A stretch of DNA of 46,042 nt from Solirubrobacterales bacterium. GTDB taxonomy: Bacteria; Actinomycetota; Thermoleophilia; Solirubrobacterales; Solirubrobacteraceae. Location of the stretch: assembly GCA_003244205.1 (NCBI GenBank), contig QHBW01000075.1, forward strand, positions 1-46,042. The letters are read 5' to 3'. Positions 40,307-46,042 of this stretch are shown in pieces. Positions within the stretch are counted from its first letter, which is position 1; every line of letters begins with the position of its first letter. The translations under genes and the position numbers were made by a program. The notes under the pieces are model-generated. The model made no database searches. It was not told where the DNA came from and saw only the letters and a program-made list of their open reading frames with translations.

Positions 40307-40715
40307 GCGTCGCTGCTCGTGGTGCGGAGCCTCGCTCACCGGGCGTCGCTCTCAGGCTCGCTACTGCTCGTCGTCCTGCCGCGCCCGGGGGTGCGAGAGC
40401 GCCGCTGCCGCCTCGGGAGGCACGCAGGAACCCACCGCATCGCATGGCAGCCGAGAAACCGCTCAAAGCCCGGTCCAGGGGGTCGAGAGCCGCTGTCTGC
40501 ACTGCGGCGCCCCGATCTTCGGGCGCAGACGCGACGCGCGCTGGTGCTGCGAGCGGTGCCGAAGCGCGCAGCGCCGAGCGCTGGGGGCGCGCCCGAACCC
40601 GACCCTTCCCCCGCCCCGGAGGCCCGCGGGCCGCCCCACGCTCGGCGCTGTTTGGCCACCGGGGACCCACCAACCACAGGAGGACGCACATGGAGACCGC
40701 ACAAGTAGACGTTGA
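40299..40715 (+). CDS. Tandem zinc-ribbon protein
   Basis: 138 aa. Two similar treble-clef or zinc-ribbon units: CSWCGASLTGRRSQARYC followed by SSSCRARG, and CLHCGAPIFGRRRDARWC followed by CERCRSAQ. The spacing CxxC-(n)-CxxxC is conserved and the two units look duplicated. The C-terminus is proline/arginine-rich. Likely a DNA-binding or adaptor protein acting with the translocase, whose stop it overlaps by 8 nt. The function is inferred from its position. Confidence 0.75.
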   Translation: MGERRCSWCGASLTGRRSQARYCSSSCRARGCESAAAASGGTQEPTASHGSRETAQSPVQGVESRCLHCGAPIFGRRRDARWCCERCRSAQRRALGARPNPTLPPPRRPAGRPTLGAVWPPGTHQPQEDAHGDRTSRR

Positions 40716-41292
40716 GCCCCGGGTCGCAGTCGCCCTGCTGGCGGCGCGCAACGCCCACACTCGATTCAACGGCTCGCCGGAGCCGGCCATCAGAAGGCTC
40801 ATCGAGTGCCGCGAGCTGACGGTCGGCGACCTGCGCAAGGACCGGCACCACGCGCTGCTCGTGCGCTCGCTCGTGTCTCTGTGCCGCCTGGCACGCCGCG
40901 CCGCAGGGGAGGACACCGGCCCGGACCAGGACTGGCGGCTCGGGTTCGACCTCGACCGGGAGCTGGTCCGACTCGGCGTGTGCGAGTCCGAGTTCTCCCC
41001 GGAGGCCGCCGAGTCGTTCGAGCGGCCGGACTACGACCCGCTCGCGATCGAGTACCCGCACCATGCCGGCGCCGGCCCGAGGCTCACGTACGGCCTGGCC
41101 GCGAACTGCTGCTTCGCCGAGCGCGAACTCGACCGGCTGCGGCGGCGCGAGCTGGGCGACGCGGCGGACCGCATCGCCTACGGGCCTGTGAGATCGGGGG
41201 TCCCCGGGCGGCTCGCCCTCAGCGCCGTGCCGCACGGCCGCCTCTCGCAGTCCGAACTCGACGCGGCGGCCGACGAGGCGCGCTCGTGCTGA
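40690..41292 (+). CDS. Element-encoded protein of unknown function (200 aa)
   Basis: 200 aa from ATG 40690, which has a strong AGGAGG site eight bases upstream. The open frame continues far upstream through the FtsK and zinc-ribbon genes, but that is a shadow. Helical N-terminal half (VAVALLAARNAHTRFNG, LLVRSLVSLCRLARRAA), then an acidic region with SEFSPEAAESFERPDYDP. No membrane segment or known motif. Its place in the transfer operon suggests an accessory or replication-linked role, without direct evidence. Confidence 0.7.
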   Translation: METAQVDVEPRVAVALLAARNAHTRFNGSPEPAIRRLIECRELTVGDLRKDRHHALLVRSLVSLCRLARRAAGEDTGPDQDWRLGFDLDRELVRLGVCESEFSPEAAESFERPDYDPLAIEYPHHAGAGPRLTYGLAANCCFAERELDRLRRRELGDAADRIAYGPVRSGVPGRLALSAVPHGRLSQSELDAAADEARSC

Positions 41293-41525
41293 CCCGCCAC
41301 CTCGCCGCCGTCGCCTGCGCGTGCGCGCTCGTCGCCGCGAGCGCCGGCTGCGGACAACTGTCCGTAGCCAGTCACCGGGGCTCGGGCACGCACGGGCTCG
41401 CCAGGGTCGCGCTGTGCTCCTACCACGCCTGGCGCGCGGTCCACGACGTGCGGCACGGCTACGGCGCGTTCGCGCTGTTCCACGCCTACGCGCTGCGCCG
41501 CTGCGTCCCCCACCACCATCACTAG
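41286..41525 (+). CDS. Small element-encoded lipoprotein
   Basis: 79 aa from GTG 41286, overlapping the previous gene by 7 nt. Signal HLAAVACACALVAASAGC with a good lipobox (ASAGC); the mature part is short and rich in His, Tyr and Ala, and ends in four His. A surface lipoprotein on a transfer element could serve in recipient contact or entry exclusion; this is inference. Confidence 0.65.
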   Translation: MLTRHLAAVACACALVAASAGCGQLSVASHRGSGTHGLARVALCSYHAWRAVHDVRHGYGAFALFHAYALRRCVPHHHH

Positions 41526-41537
41526 GAGGAACCGCCG

Positions 41538-42236
41538 ATGAGAATGGACCATCCGTCAACCCGAGCCCGGATCGCCACGGCGACGATCGCCGCGGCCGCG
41601 CTCGTCGTCGCCGGGCTGGCGGGCTACGCGCTGGGAGGCTCCGGCTCGGCCCGGCGGCCGCCCGGCGGCGTGTCTCGGGCTCGGCTGGCCCTGGCTGCCG
41701 AGACGAACCTCGTCGCCGCCCAGGACGCGGTCCAGGCGTTCGGCGCGGCGATCGTCGGCGGCGACCCGGCCCACTGCGCCGCCCAAGACGCCGCCAGGGT
41801 GGCGGCGTCGCTCGACCGGGCGCCGATGCCCGCCCCGCCCAGCAAGGCGCTCGGGCTCGGACCGTGGCAGAGCCCCACCCGCGGCCAGCTCCCGCTTACG
41901 GGCGTCTACGACGCAAGCCTAGCGGCCCCGCCGCCGAGCCGCTGGGCGCTCACGACGGGCACCGTGAGCATGAGCGGCTACCTGAGCGGCGCCTGCCTGA
42001 GCCTGCTGGCGCGGACGCCCGCCTCCGCCGTGACGCGCATCCCGCCCCCGTCGCTGACGTGGCTGCTGCCGCCCGACCGCTGCCAGCCCCGCGTCGAGGA
42101 GGCGATCGAGCGGCGATCCCCGGCGGTGCGCGTCGCCGACGGGGAATACGAGACGAGCGCGCTGCGATCCCTGCTGCGCGCGGCGTGCGGTCCTTCCGTC
42201 CCGATCGGGCCGGTCACCGTCTCCCAGGGACGATGA
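41538..42236 (+). CDS. Secreted or membrane-anchored protein of unknown function
   Basis: 232 aa with an AGGAGG site upstream. One N-terminal hydrophobic segment (IATATIAAAALVVAGLAGYALGG) is either a signal or an anchor; the rest is exported, with Ala/Pro-rich stretches and four Cys that could form disulfides. No known motif. It follows the lipoprotein gene by 12 nt and ends the plus-strand operon, facing the convergent gene 36 nt away. Confidence 0.7.
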   Translation: MRMDHPSTRARIATATIAAAALVVAGLAGYALGGSGSARRPPGGVSRARLALAAETNLVAAQDAVQAFGAAIVGGDPAHCAAQDAARVAASLDRAPMPAPPSKALGLGPWQSPTRGQLPLTGVYDASLAAPPPSRWALTTGTVSMSGYLSGACLSLLARTPASAVTRIPPPSLTWLLPPDRCQPRVEEAIERRSPAVRVADGEYETSALRSLLRAACGPSVPIGPVTVSQGR

Positions 42237-42272
42237 ACTACTCAATCCACATCGGATGATCGGTCGCTCGGC

Positions 42273-43019
42273 TCAGCCGTGGAGGGTGTACCAGCTCACG
42301 CGCGCCGTCCGGCGCCGGCAGCGCATCGTGTGCTCGCTGCCCGCGAGCCCGTGCGGGGAGTAGCGGCAACTGAATCGCCCGACCGCCGTCGCGACTGTGA
42401 ACGCGCGGCTCCAGTGGAAGTAAGGTGTGGCGTAGACGGAGCGCGGCAGCCGATCCTTCTCGTAGGCGTGCTCGACGGCGCGGAACACGCGGCGCGCGCG
42501 CCCGCAGGAGATGCCGCGCGCGGTGAGGTATCCCCTCACGACGGAGTACGGCACGCTGCCGCAGCCGGGCGCGGCCTGAGCACGTGCTTCTATCGCCGTC
42601 GAGTAGTAGACGGCGCAAAGTGGCGCCTCGCGTGCGTGGAACACGTGGCCGAACATCCGCAGCCGGGAGAACTCAAGGTGCCCGCAGAGGCGCCGAGGCC
42701 GATCGAGGATGACGGTCTGCTCGCTGATGCGGCACGGACCGCCGCCACCGGCGCAGTCCTTCGCTCGCCCGTGGCCGACAGCTCGCTCGGCCATGTAGAC
42801 GCTCCAGCCGATCCGGGCGAAACAGGTTCGATTCGTCGGACACCAGTTGCGGGTGGGATGAACCACGCCGCCCGCGCGGACGTGCGCCGGCCGAGCCGCT
42901 GCCGGCGTCGCCGCGACCAGCACCGCCAGTCCAACCGCGAGGCTCGCGGACATCGCAAGAGCGAGCGATCGAAGAGTCGCGTTGCCAGCCGACACCTCAA
43001 CCTCCCTCGTCACCATCAT
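42273..43019 (-). CDS. Cys-rich secreted protein
   Basis: 248 aa from ATG 43019 (ATG 43016 in frame is also possible). Signal peptide with core LALAMSASLAVGLAVLVAATPAAA. The mature part has eleven Cys in short blocks (WCPTNRTCF, CAGGGGPC, RLCGHLEF, GISCGRARRVF, FSCRYSPHG, TMRCRRR). The second half (TARGISCGRARRVF... FSCRYSPHG... RCRRRTARVSWY) repeats a pattern I associate with small secreted proteins of this bacterial group. Function unknown; probably disulfide-bonded outside the cell. Confidence 0.7.
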   Translation of the reverse strand: MMVTREVEVSAGNATLRSLALAMSASLAVGLAVLVAATPAAARPAHVRAGGVVHPTRNWCPTNRTCFARIGWSVYMAERAVGHGRAKDCAGGGGPCRISEQTVILDRPRRLCGHLEFSRLRMFGHVFHAREAPLCAVYYSTAIEARAQAAPGCGSVPYSVVRGYLTARGISCGRARRVFRAVEHAYEKDRLPRSVYATPYFHWSRAFTVATAVGRFSCRYSPHGLAGSEHTMRCRRRTARVSWYTLHG

Positions 43020-43203
43020 GCTCGTCTCGTTGGTCGTCAGCACGGTAGGTGCCAGATGCGCGCGAGCGCAGGCGGGATGTACCCCGGCCCGCAACGCGGG
43101 GCCAGGCCCAGCTCGACCCAACGGCCACGGCGGCTGCGCCGGTCCACGTAGGACTGATCCTGCTGCCCGACCTTCTCCTGCCCGGCGAGCCGCTGGGACC
43201 CTC

Positions 43204-44082
43204 CTAGTCGTGCCACACGTCACCTCGTGCCTTCTTGATCGCCGCCACGTGGGCTTTCTTCTGTACCTCGAAGTCCTGGCGGCGCGCGTCTGCATCCTTG
43301 AAGGCGTCGTCGAGTTTGGTGCTGGCACGCGCGCCGGCCTCCCCGCTGAGGTGGACCGCGCCGAGGGCCATCTTGATCCCGTCGAGAATCGCCGTGAGGA
43401 GCAGTCGGCCGCCGAGGCGGAGCATGACCCGTTCGATGACGAGCAGCAGGCGTGTCGCTCGCCGGCCCACGGCGGCTGCGAGGCCCATCACAGCGCCGCT
43501 CAGGACCGCGAGCGCCACGATCATCTGCACAACGATCGAGCCGGCGTGGCCGGCAACCGTGCCGATGATGATGAGGTCGCATGCGGCGAGCAGCACGACC
43601 GCGCGTGCCGCGACCTGACGCCGCGACGAGTGCATCCACGAGATTGATTGCAGCCAGATGCCAGCGCTCAGCGCGAACGTCAGGATTACGCTCACCGAGA
43701 TCTGGGCCGACGATGGCCCGCCCACCGTCCCGATCCCGAGCCCCTCGATCGCGAGCAGGAACAGAACCACCAGGCCGGTGCCTTCTAGGGCGAGCCAGTG
43801 CGTGCGGCAAAAGGTGATCCAGGAGCTATGACTGGTCTCAGCGGTCGCGGGCTGAGCGGGGTTGCCCCCGCCCTGAAGGAACGCGCTGCTGCTCGGCGGC
43901 TGCGCCGGCCCCGCGGGAGTCGCCTCCCGTTCGATCCTCAGTTCCTGAGCTTCGGCCGCCGCGCCGACCGCCGCTGCGCCGCACTCGCGGCAGAACTTGT
44001 CGGCTGTAGCCGCCGGCTCGCCGCAGGACGTACAGAAGCTCCCGCGGCCCACGGGAGCGGCACCGCCAGACACCGCGCTCAT
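43204..44082 (-). CDS. Zinc-ribbon membrane protein
   Basis: 292 aa. N-terminal zinc ribbon FCTSCGEPAATADKFCRECG (CxxC-x11-CxxC), a disordered Pro/Ala linker, then about four to five membrane helices from residue 90 to 240, and a charged cytosolic helix at the C-terminus (DDAFKDADARRQDFEVQKKAH). Zinc-ribbon/multi-TM proteins are common in actinobacteria and mostly uncharacterised. Encoded opposite to the transfer operon and divergent from the Xre gene, with 144 nt between, so it may be under that regulator. Confidence 0.75.
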   Translation of the reverse strand: MSAVSGGAAPVGRGSFCTSCGEPAATADKFCRECGAAAVGAAAEAQELRIEREATPAGPAQPPSSSAFLQGGGNPAQPATAETSHSSWITFCRTHWLALEGTGLVVLFLLAIEGLGIGTVGGPSSAQISVSVILTFALSAGIWLQSISWMHSSRRQVAARAVVLLAACDLIIIGTVAGHAGSIVVQMIVALAVLSGAVMGLAAAVGRRATRLLLVIERVMLRLGGRLLLTAILDGIKMALGAVHLSGEAGARASTKLDDAFKDADARRQDFEVQKKAHVAAIKKARGDVWHD

Positions 44083-44178
44083 TGCTCGTCTCCTATCCCC
44101 GTCGTGGATGCCTACAAAAACGTAGGGCTTCGAGCGCGCAGGCTACTCCGACCGCACGCTAGTTTCAAGGCTCGCTTT

Positions 44179-44204
44179 GAGGTTTTGGCTCTGGAGGTTT
44201 TGGC
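44179..44204. promoter_or_regulatory. Direct repeat GAGGTTTTGGC, candidate operator before the Xre gene
   Basis: Two exact 11-bp copies at 44179-44189 and 44194-44204, 15 bp apart start to start, about 1.4 helical turns. They sit in the divergent gap between the zinc-ribbon membrane gene and the Xre gene, where an autoregulated repressor would bind. Confidence 0.45.
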
Positions 44205-44226
44205 CTAACGCGGCGAGCATCGGAGC

Positions 44227-44439
44227 GTGGAACCCCACGAGCAGTTCGGCTGCAACCTCCGGCGTCTGCGCAAGCGCCGGAAGCTGAGCCAAGAAGCGCT
44301 CGGGCGCGACTGCGACCTGCACCCGACCGAGATCAGCCGGCTCGAACGCGCCGCGCGCGAGCCGCGGCTCTCGACGATCGTCAGGCTCGCCCGGGCGCTC
44401 GGCGTGAAGCCGGCACGAATGCTCGACGGGATCGAGTGA
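44227..44439 (+). CDS. Xre-family helix-turn-helix regulator
   Basis: 70 aa from a GTG start. Single HTH_3 domain: NLRRLRKRRKLSQEALGRDCDLHPTEISRLERAAREPRLSTIVRLARALGVKPARML. Length and form fit a small phage or ICE repressor that controls the element's transfer or excision genes. It is placed at the divergent promoter region and upstream of the ribbon-helix-helix and integrase genes. Confidence 0.9.
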   Translation: MEPHEQFGCNLRRLRKRRKLSQEALGRDCDLHPTEISRLERAAREPRLSTIVRLARALGVKPARMLDGIE

Positions 44440-44499
44440 CGGCGGCGGTGCCGGCCATCCGCTGGGCCCGGCCGCCCGGCGCCGCGAGGAGGGGGCGTC

Positions 44500-44583
44500 G
44501 TGAGCGCCGCCGACGCGAGGCTCGACCCCGCCATGAGGGTGTTAGAATGTTATAATATACCTGCAAATCACGCTAATCTGTGA
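44500..44583 (+). CDS. Possible 27-aa peptide ORF with strong ribosome site
   Basis: GTG 44500 follows a perfect AGGAGG (44487-44492) with 7-nt spacing. The frame encodes 27 residues (MSAADARLDPAMRVLECYNI then seven more) and stops inside the palindrome at 44573-44591. It overlaps the TATAAT promoter, so it may be read only from upstream transcripts. It could be a leader peptide or chance. Confidence 0.35.
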   Translation: MSAADARLDPAMRVLECYNIPANHANL

Positions 44584-44591
44584 TAGATTAG
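44551..44591 (+). promoter_or_regulatory. Extended -10 promoter and palindrome before the integrase operon
   Basis: TGTTATAAT gives a perfect extended -10 (TATAAT at 44551-44556). Downstream, CTAATCT (44573-44579) and AGATTAG (44585-44591) form a perfect 7-bp palindrome with a 5-nt spacer, an operator candidate lying 6 nt before the GTG of the ribbon-helix-helix gene. The whole 44541-44591 block is strikingly AT-rich in GC-rich DNA. Confidence 0.65.
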
Positions 44592-44596
44592 GCGTC

Positions 44597-44758
44597 GTGG
44601 TGAGGAACGCACAACGTAAGGTGAACGTCGGCGCGATGTTCCCGCCCGACGAAGCCCGGGCGCTCGCCGAGCTGGCCAAGCGCGAGCACCGATCCGTAGC
44701 AGCGCAACTGCGACACCTCGTCAGCGAGGGCGTACACCACGAGCAGCGCCCGCGCTGA
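44597..44758 (+). CDS. Small ribbon-helix-helix (Arc/CopG-like) protein
   Basis: 53 aa from GTG 44597 (GTG 44600 also in frame). Sequence RKVNVGAMFPPDEARALAELAKREHRSVAAQLRHLV fits one beta-strand plus two helices of an Arc/CopG-type dimer. It probably binds the AT-rich palindrome just upstream and acts as autoregulator or excision factor. The stop TGA overlaps the CTG that is the only reachable start for the integrase frame. Confidence 0.7.
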   Translation: MVRNAQRKVNVGAMFPPDEARALAELAKREHRSVAAQLRHLVSEGVHHEQRPR

Positions 44759-45744
44759 GGTGGATCGACGGCTACGCGGGCCGCACGGCGCGCGGGTTCG
44801 CGGACTCGACGCGCGACGGGTACCGGGACGCGCTCGCCCGTCATGCGATCCCGTTCTTCGCCCGCTACCGGCTCGCCGAGATCGAGCCTGCGGACGTGCG
44901 CCGCTTCGTCAAGCACCTGGAGTCCGGGCGATCCCGTGCCCCCGGCGCTCCGAACCGTAAGCTGGCCCCGGCGAGTGTGCGCAGGTATGTCGCCCCGCTG
45001 CGCGCCATGTTCGCGCAGGCGGTCGAGGACGGCGACCTGCGAGCGAACCCAGCCTCCGGCCTGCGCATCGCCGGGCGCCGGACGCCATCGCGCCAGCGCG
45101 CGCTGGCGGAGAGCGAGCTGGCGCCGCTGCTGGCGGCGATCCCGGATGACTCCCCGAGGCACTGGCCGGGCGGCTGGCGCATGTTTTTCCGTCTGCTGGC
45201 CGAGACGGGCCTGCGGATCGGCGAGCTTGTTGCGCTGGCGTGGGGGGACCTCGACCTCGGAGCCCGCCCGAGCCTGCACGTGCGGGAAGGCAAGACTCCG
45301 CGCGCGTCGCGGACCGTGCCGCTGGCCCCGGAGACATCGAGCGCGCTGCTGGCGCTCCGGGCACGCGCCTACCGGGGAAATGACGATGCCCCGGTGTTCG
45401 CGTCGCTGCGCGATACGCGACTGGACGACCACAACGTGCGGCGGGAGCTGCGGCGCTATGCCGAGCCGATCGGAATGGGGTGGGTCACGCCTCACACCCT
45501 GCGCCACACGTGTGCGTCGCTTCTGCTTCAACGGGGGCGCTCGGTGCGTCAGGTCGCCGCGTGGCTAGGCCACGCCGACGGCGGCGCTCTGCTGCTGCGC
45601 ACGTACGCACACCTGGTGGACGAGGGCGTCGGCGCTCCGCTCGACCTGGGCGGGGCAAGCCTGGGGCAACGGGACACCCCCGAACAGCCCGAAACCGCGG
45701 ACCCGTCTCCCACCGTCGAAACCACACAGGAGCAGCAGAAATGA
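44755..45744 (+). CDS. int: Tyrosine recombinase/integrase; N-terminal arm domain and normal start codon not seen
   Basis: 329 aa if started at CTG 44755. Coding is evident from about 44758 (RWIDGYAGRTARGFADSTRDGY, the core-binding domain). Catalytic residues in order: Arg in TGLRIGELVALAW, Lys in GKTPRASRTVPL, HxxR in TPHTLRHTCASLL, a His in WLGHADG, and Tyr in RTYAHLVDEG. It would integrate and excise the element at the tRNA-Thr att sites; its stop is 35 nt from the right att site. Upstream the frame is open into the ribbon-helix-helix gene but has no ATG/GTG/TTG. A GTG at 44896 would delete most of the core-binding domain. Relatives usually carry about 60 more N-terminal residues. Confidence 0.85.
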   Translation: MRWIDGYAGRTARGFADSTRDGYRDALARHAIPFFARYRLAEIEPADVRRFVKHLESGRSRAPGAPNRKLAPASVRRYVAPLRAMFAQAVEDGDLRANPASGLRIAGRRTPSRQRALAESELAPLLAAIPDDSPRHWPGGWRMFFRLLAETGLRIGELVALAWGDLDLGARPSLHVREGKTPRASRTVPLAPETSSALLALRARAYRGNDDAPVFASLRDTRLDDHNVRRELRRYAEPIGMGWVTPHTLRHTCASLLLQRGRSVRQVAAWLGHADGGALLLRTYAHLVDEGVGAPLDLGGASLGQRDTPEQPETADPSPTVETTQEQQK

Positions 45745-45779
45745 TGCCATCCGCAACGCACCACAACCGCCACAGATGC

Positions 45780-45823
45780 CTCGTAATGAAGGGGTCCCCG
45801 GTTCGAGTCCGGGCGTCGGCTCT
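45780..45823 (+). other. Right attachment site (attR), original chromosomal tRNA-Thr 3' half
   Basis: 44 nt from CTCGTAAT to GGCTCT, same as attL except C at 45795 and G at 45809. Its T-stem would be CCCGG/CCGGG, also fully paired. As the copy not attached to a tRNA 5' half, it should be the chromosomal remnant displaced by integration. The 219 nt beyond it show no clear gene. Confidence 0.9.
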
Positions 45824-46042
45824 GGTTTTGCCTCCACGCGTGAGTATCGGTTAGGTCAGGCAGGCGGTTGTACGGGAGGCGGTGCGTAAGCGCCCCCTCG
45901 CGGCGTTCAGAGCCACGGGTGGGCGTTTGTGCCCGGATGCGATGCATTGCAGCCCACTCGTCCACTCGGAAGGGTCGAGCGTGAAGTTGTGCAGTCCGTC
46001 CGCCGCAGCGTCCCGCCACGCCCGATCTCGGACGCCAGCCCG

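Larger units (their letters stand above)
38203..45823 (+). mobile_element. Integrated element in tRNA-Thr, AICE-like, about 7.6 kb
   Basis: Bounded by two 44-nt direct copies of the tRNA 3' half, with a tyrosine integrase gene ending 35 nt inside the right copy. Contents in order: small membrane protein, FtsK/TraB-like translocase, double zinc-ribbon protein, unknown 200-aa protein, lipoprotein, secreted protein (all +), then a Cys-rich secreted protein and a zinc-ribbon membrane protein (both -), Xre regulator, ribbon-helix-helix protein and integrase (all +). This resembles the tRNA-specific integrative conjugative elements of actinomycetes that transfer double-stranded DNA with one FtsK-like motor. 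I see no replication initiator, relaxase or phage structural gene, so it is either very reduced or uses host replication. Confidence 0.88.

Noticed and set aside
40806-41525. 239-aa reading that extends the small lipoprotein upstream
   Set aside because: The upstream part is Arg-rich out-of-frame reading of the 200-aa protein; the GTG at 41286 gives a proper lipoprotein signal.
45549-46019. Minus-strand ORF containing RRPDSNRGPLHYE
   Set aside because: This peptide is the well-known false translation of a tRNA 3' half; here it comes from attR. The rest overlaps the integrase on the other strand.
45851-46042. Minus-strand frame open to the window edge (64 codons, with a plausible-looking GLHNFTLDPSEWTSG)
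   Set aside because: Third-position GC is clearly lower than in the genes here and there is no context; could be the end of a gene or chance. Not supported enough to list.

Overview
The window is GC-rich throughout and coding-dense. It has GTG/TTG starts, many short overlaps between genes, and -10-like hexamers placed only 7-10 nt before several start codons. Gene content points to an aerobic, high-GC, monoderm actinobacterium: heme A synthase, a B12-dependent class II ribonucleotide reductase with a C-terminal cysteine cluster, Ohr, and wall-polysaccharide export rather than LPS genes. The style of the small secreted proteins suggests the Thermoleophilia/Solirubrobacterales group. This is an inference from gene content; no marker gene proves it.

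Layout. (1) 1-7856 is a surface-polysaccharide block: the C-terminal half of a tandem GT2 enzyme, a WsaF-like transferase, a 1078-aa methyltransferase/coiled-coil/GT2/GT2 fusion, and a convergent Wzm/Wzt ABC exporter whose ATPase has a C-terminal glycan-reading-type domain. (2) 7931-17526 is housekeeping and small metabolism: ctaA, a polyprenol-type GT2, pcm, ohr, a flavin disulfide reductase, a CALB-like secreted lipase, a SAM methyltransferase, a lipoprotein, an NTF2-fold protein and an SDR. (3) 17554-21651 is nrdJ, interrupted by a 400-aa LAGLIDADG intein placed exactly before the thiyl-radical cysteine. (4) 21971-31237 holds an anchored secreted protein, an O-antigen-ligase-type polymerase, a 1769-aa tail-anchored coiled-coil protein and galE. 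(5) 31234-38073 holds tmk and holB (divergent), an MFS exporter, an MBL hydrolase, a ROK protein, rpiB, a metallophosphoesterase and a lipoprotein.

(6) 38172-45823 is a compact integrated element of about 7.6 kb, inserted in a tRNA-Thr(CGU) gene. A 44-nt copy of the tRNA 3' half lies at the far end. The two copies differ at only two positions, and these pair with each other in the T-stem. The element carries a predicted transfer operon (membrane protein, FtsK/TraB-like DNA translocase, double zinc-ribbon protein, unknown protein, lipoprotein, secreted protein). Two genes on the opposite strand follow: a Cys-rich secreted protein and a zinc-ribbon membrane protein. A control region comes next (Xre repressor, short peptide ORF, palindrome, ribbon-helix-helix protein), then a tyrosine integrase beside the right att site. 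No replication initiator is recognisable.

How the parts may work together. The polysaccharide genes resemble ABC-dependent glycan export, in which a chain-end modification made by a methyltransferase is read by the Wzt C-terminal domain. The element looks like a minimal relative of the actinomycete conjugative elements that move double-stranded DNA with one FtsK-like motor. The most unusual items are the intein position, the methyltransferase/coiled-coil/glycosyltransferase fusion beside Wzt, the giant coiled-coil protein, the compensated att site, and two genes with no start codon except a CTG overlapping the upstream TGA.
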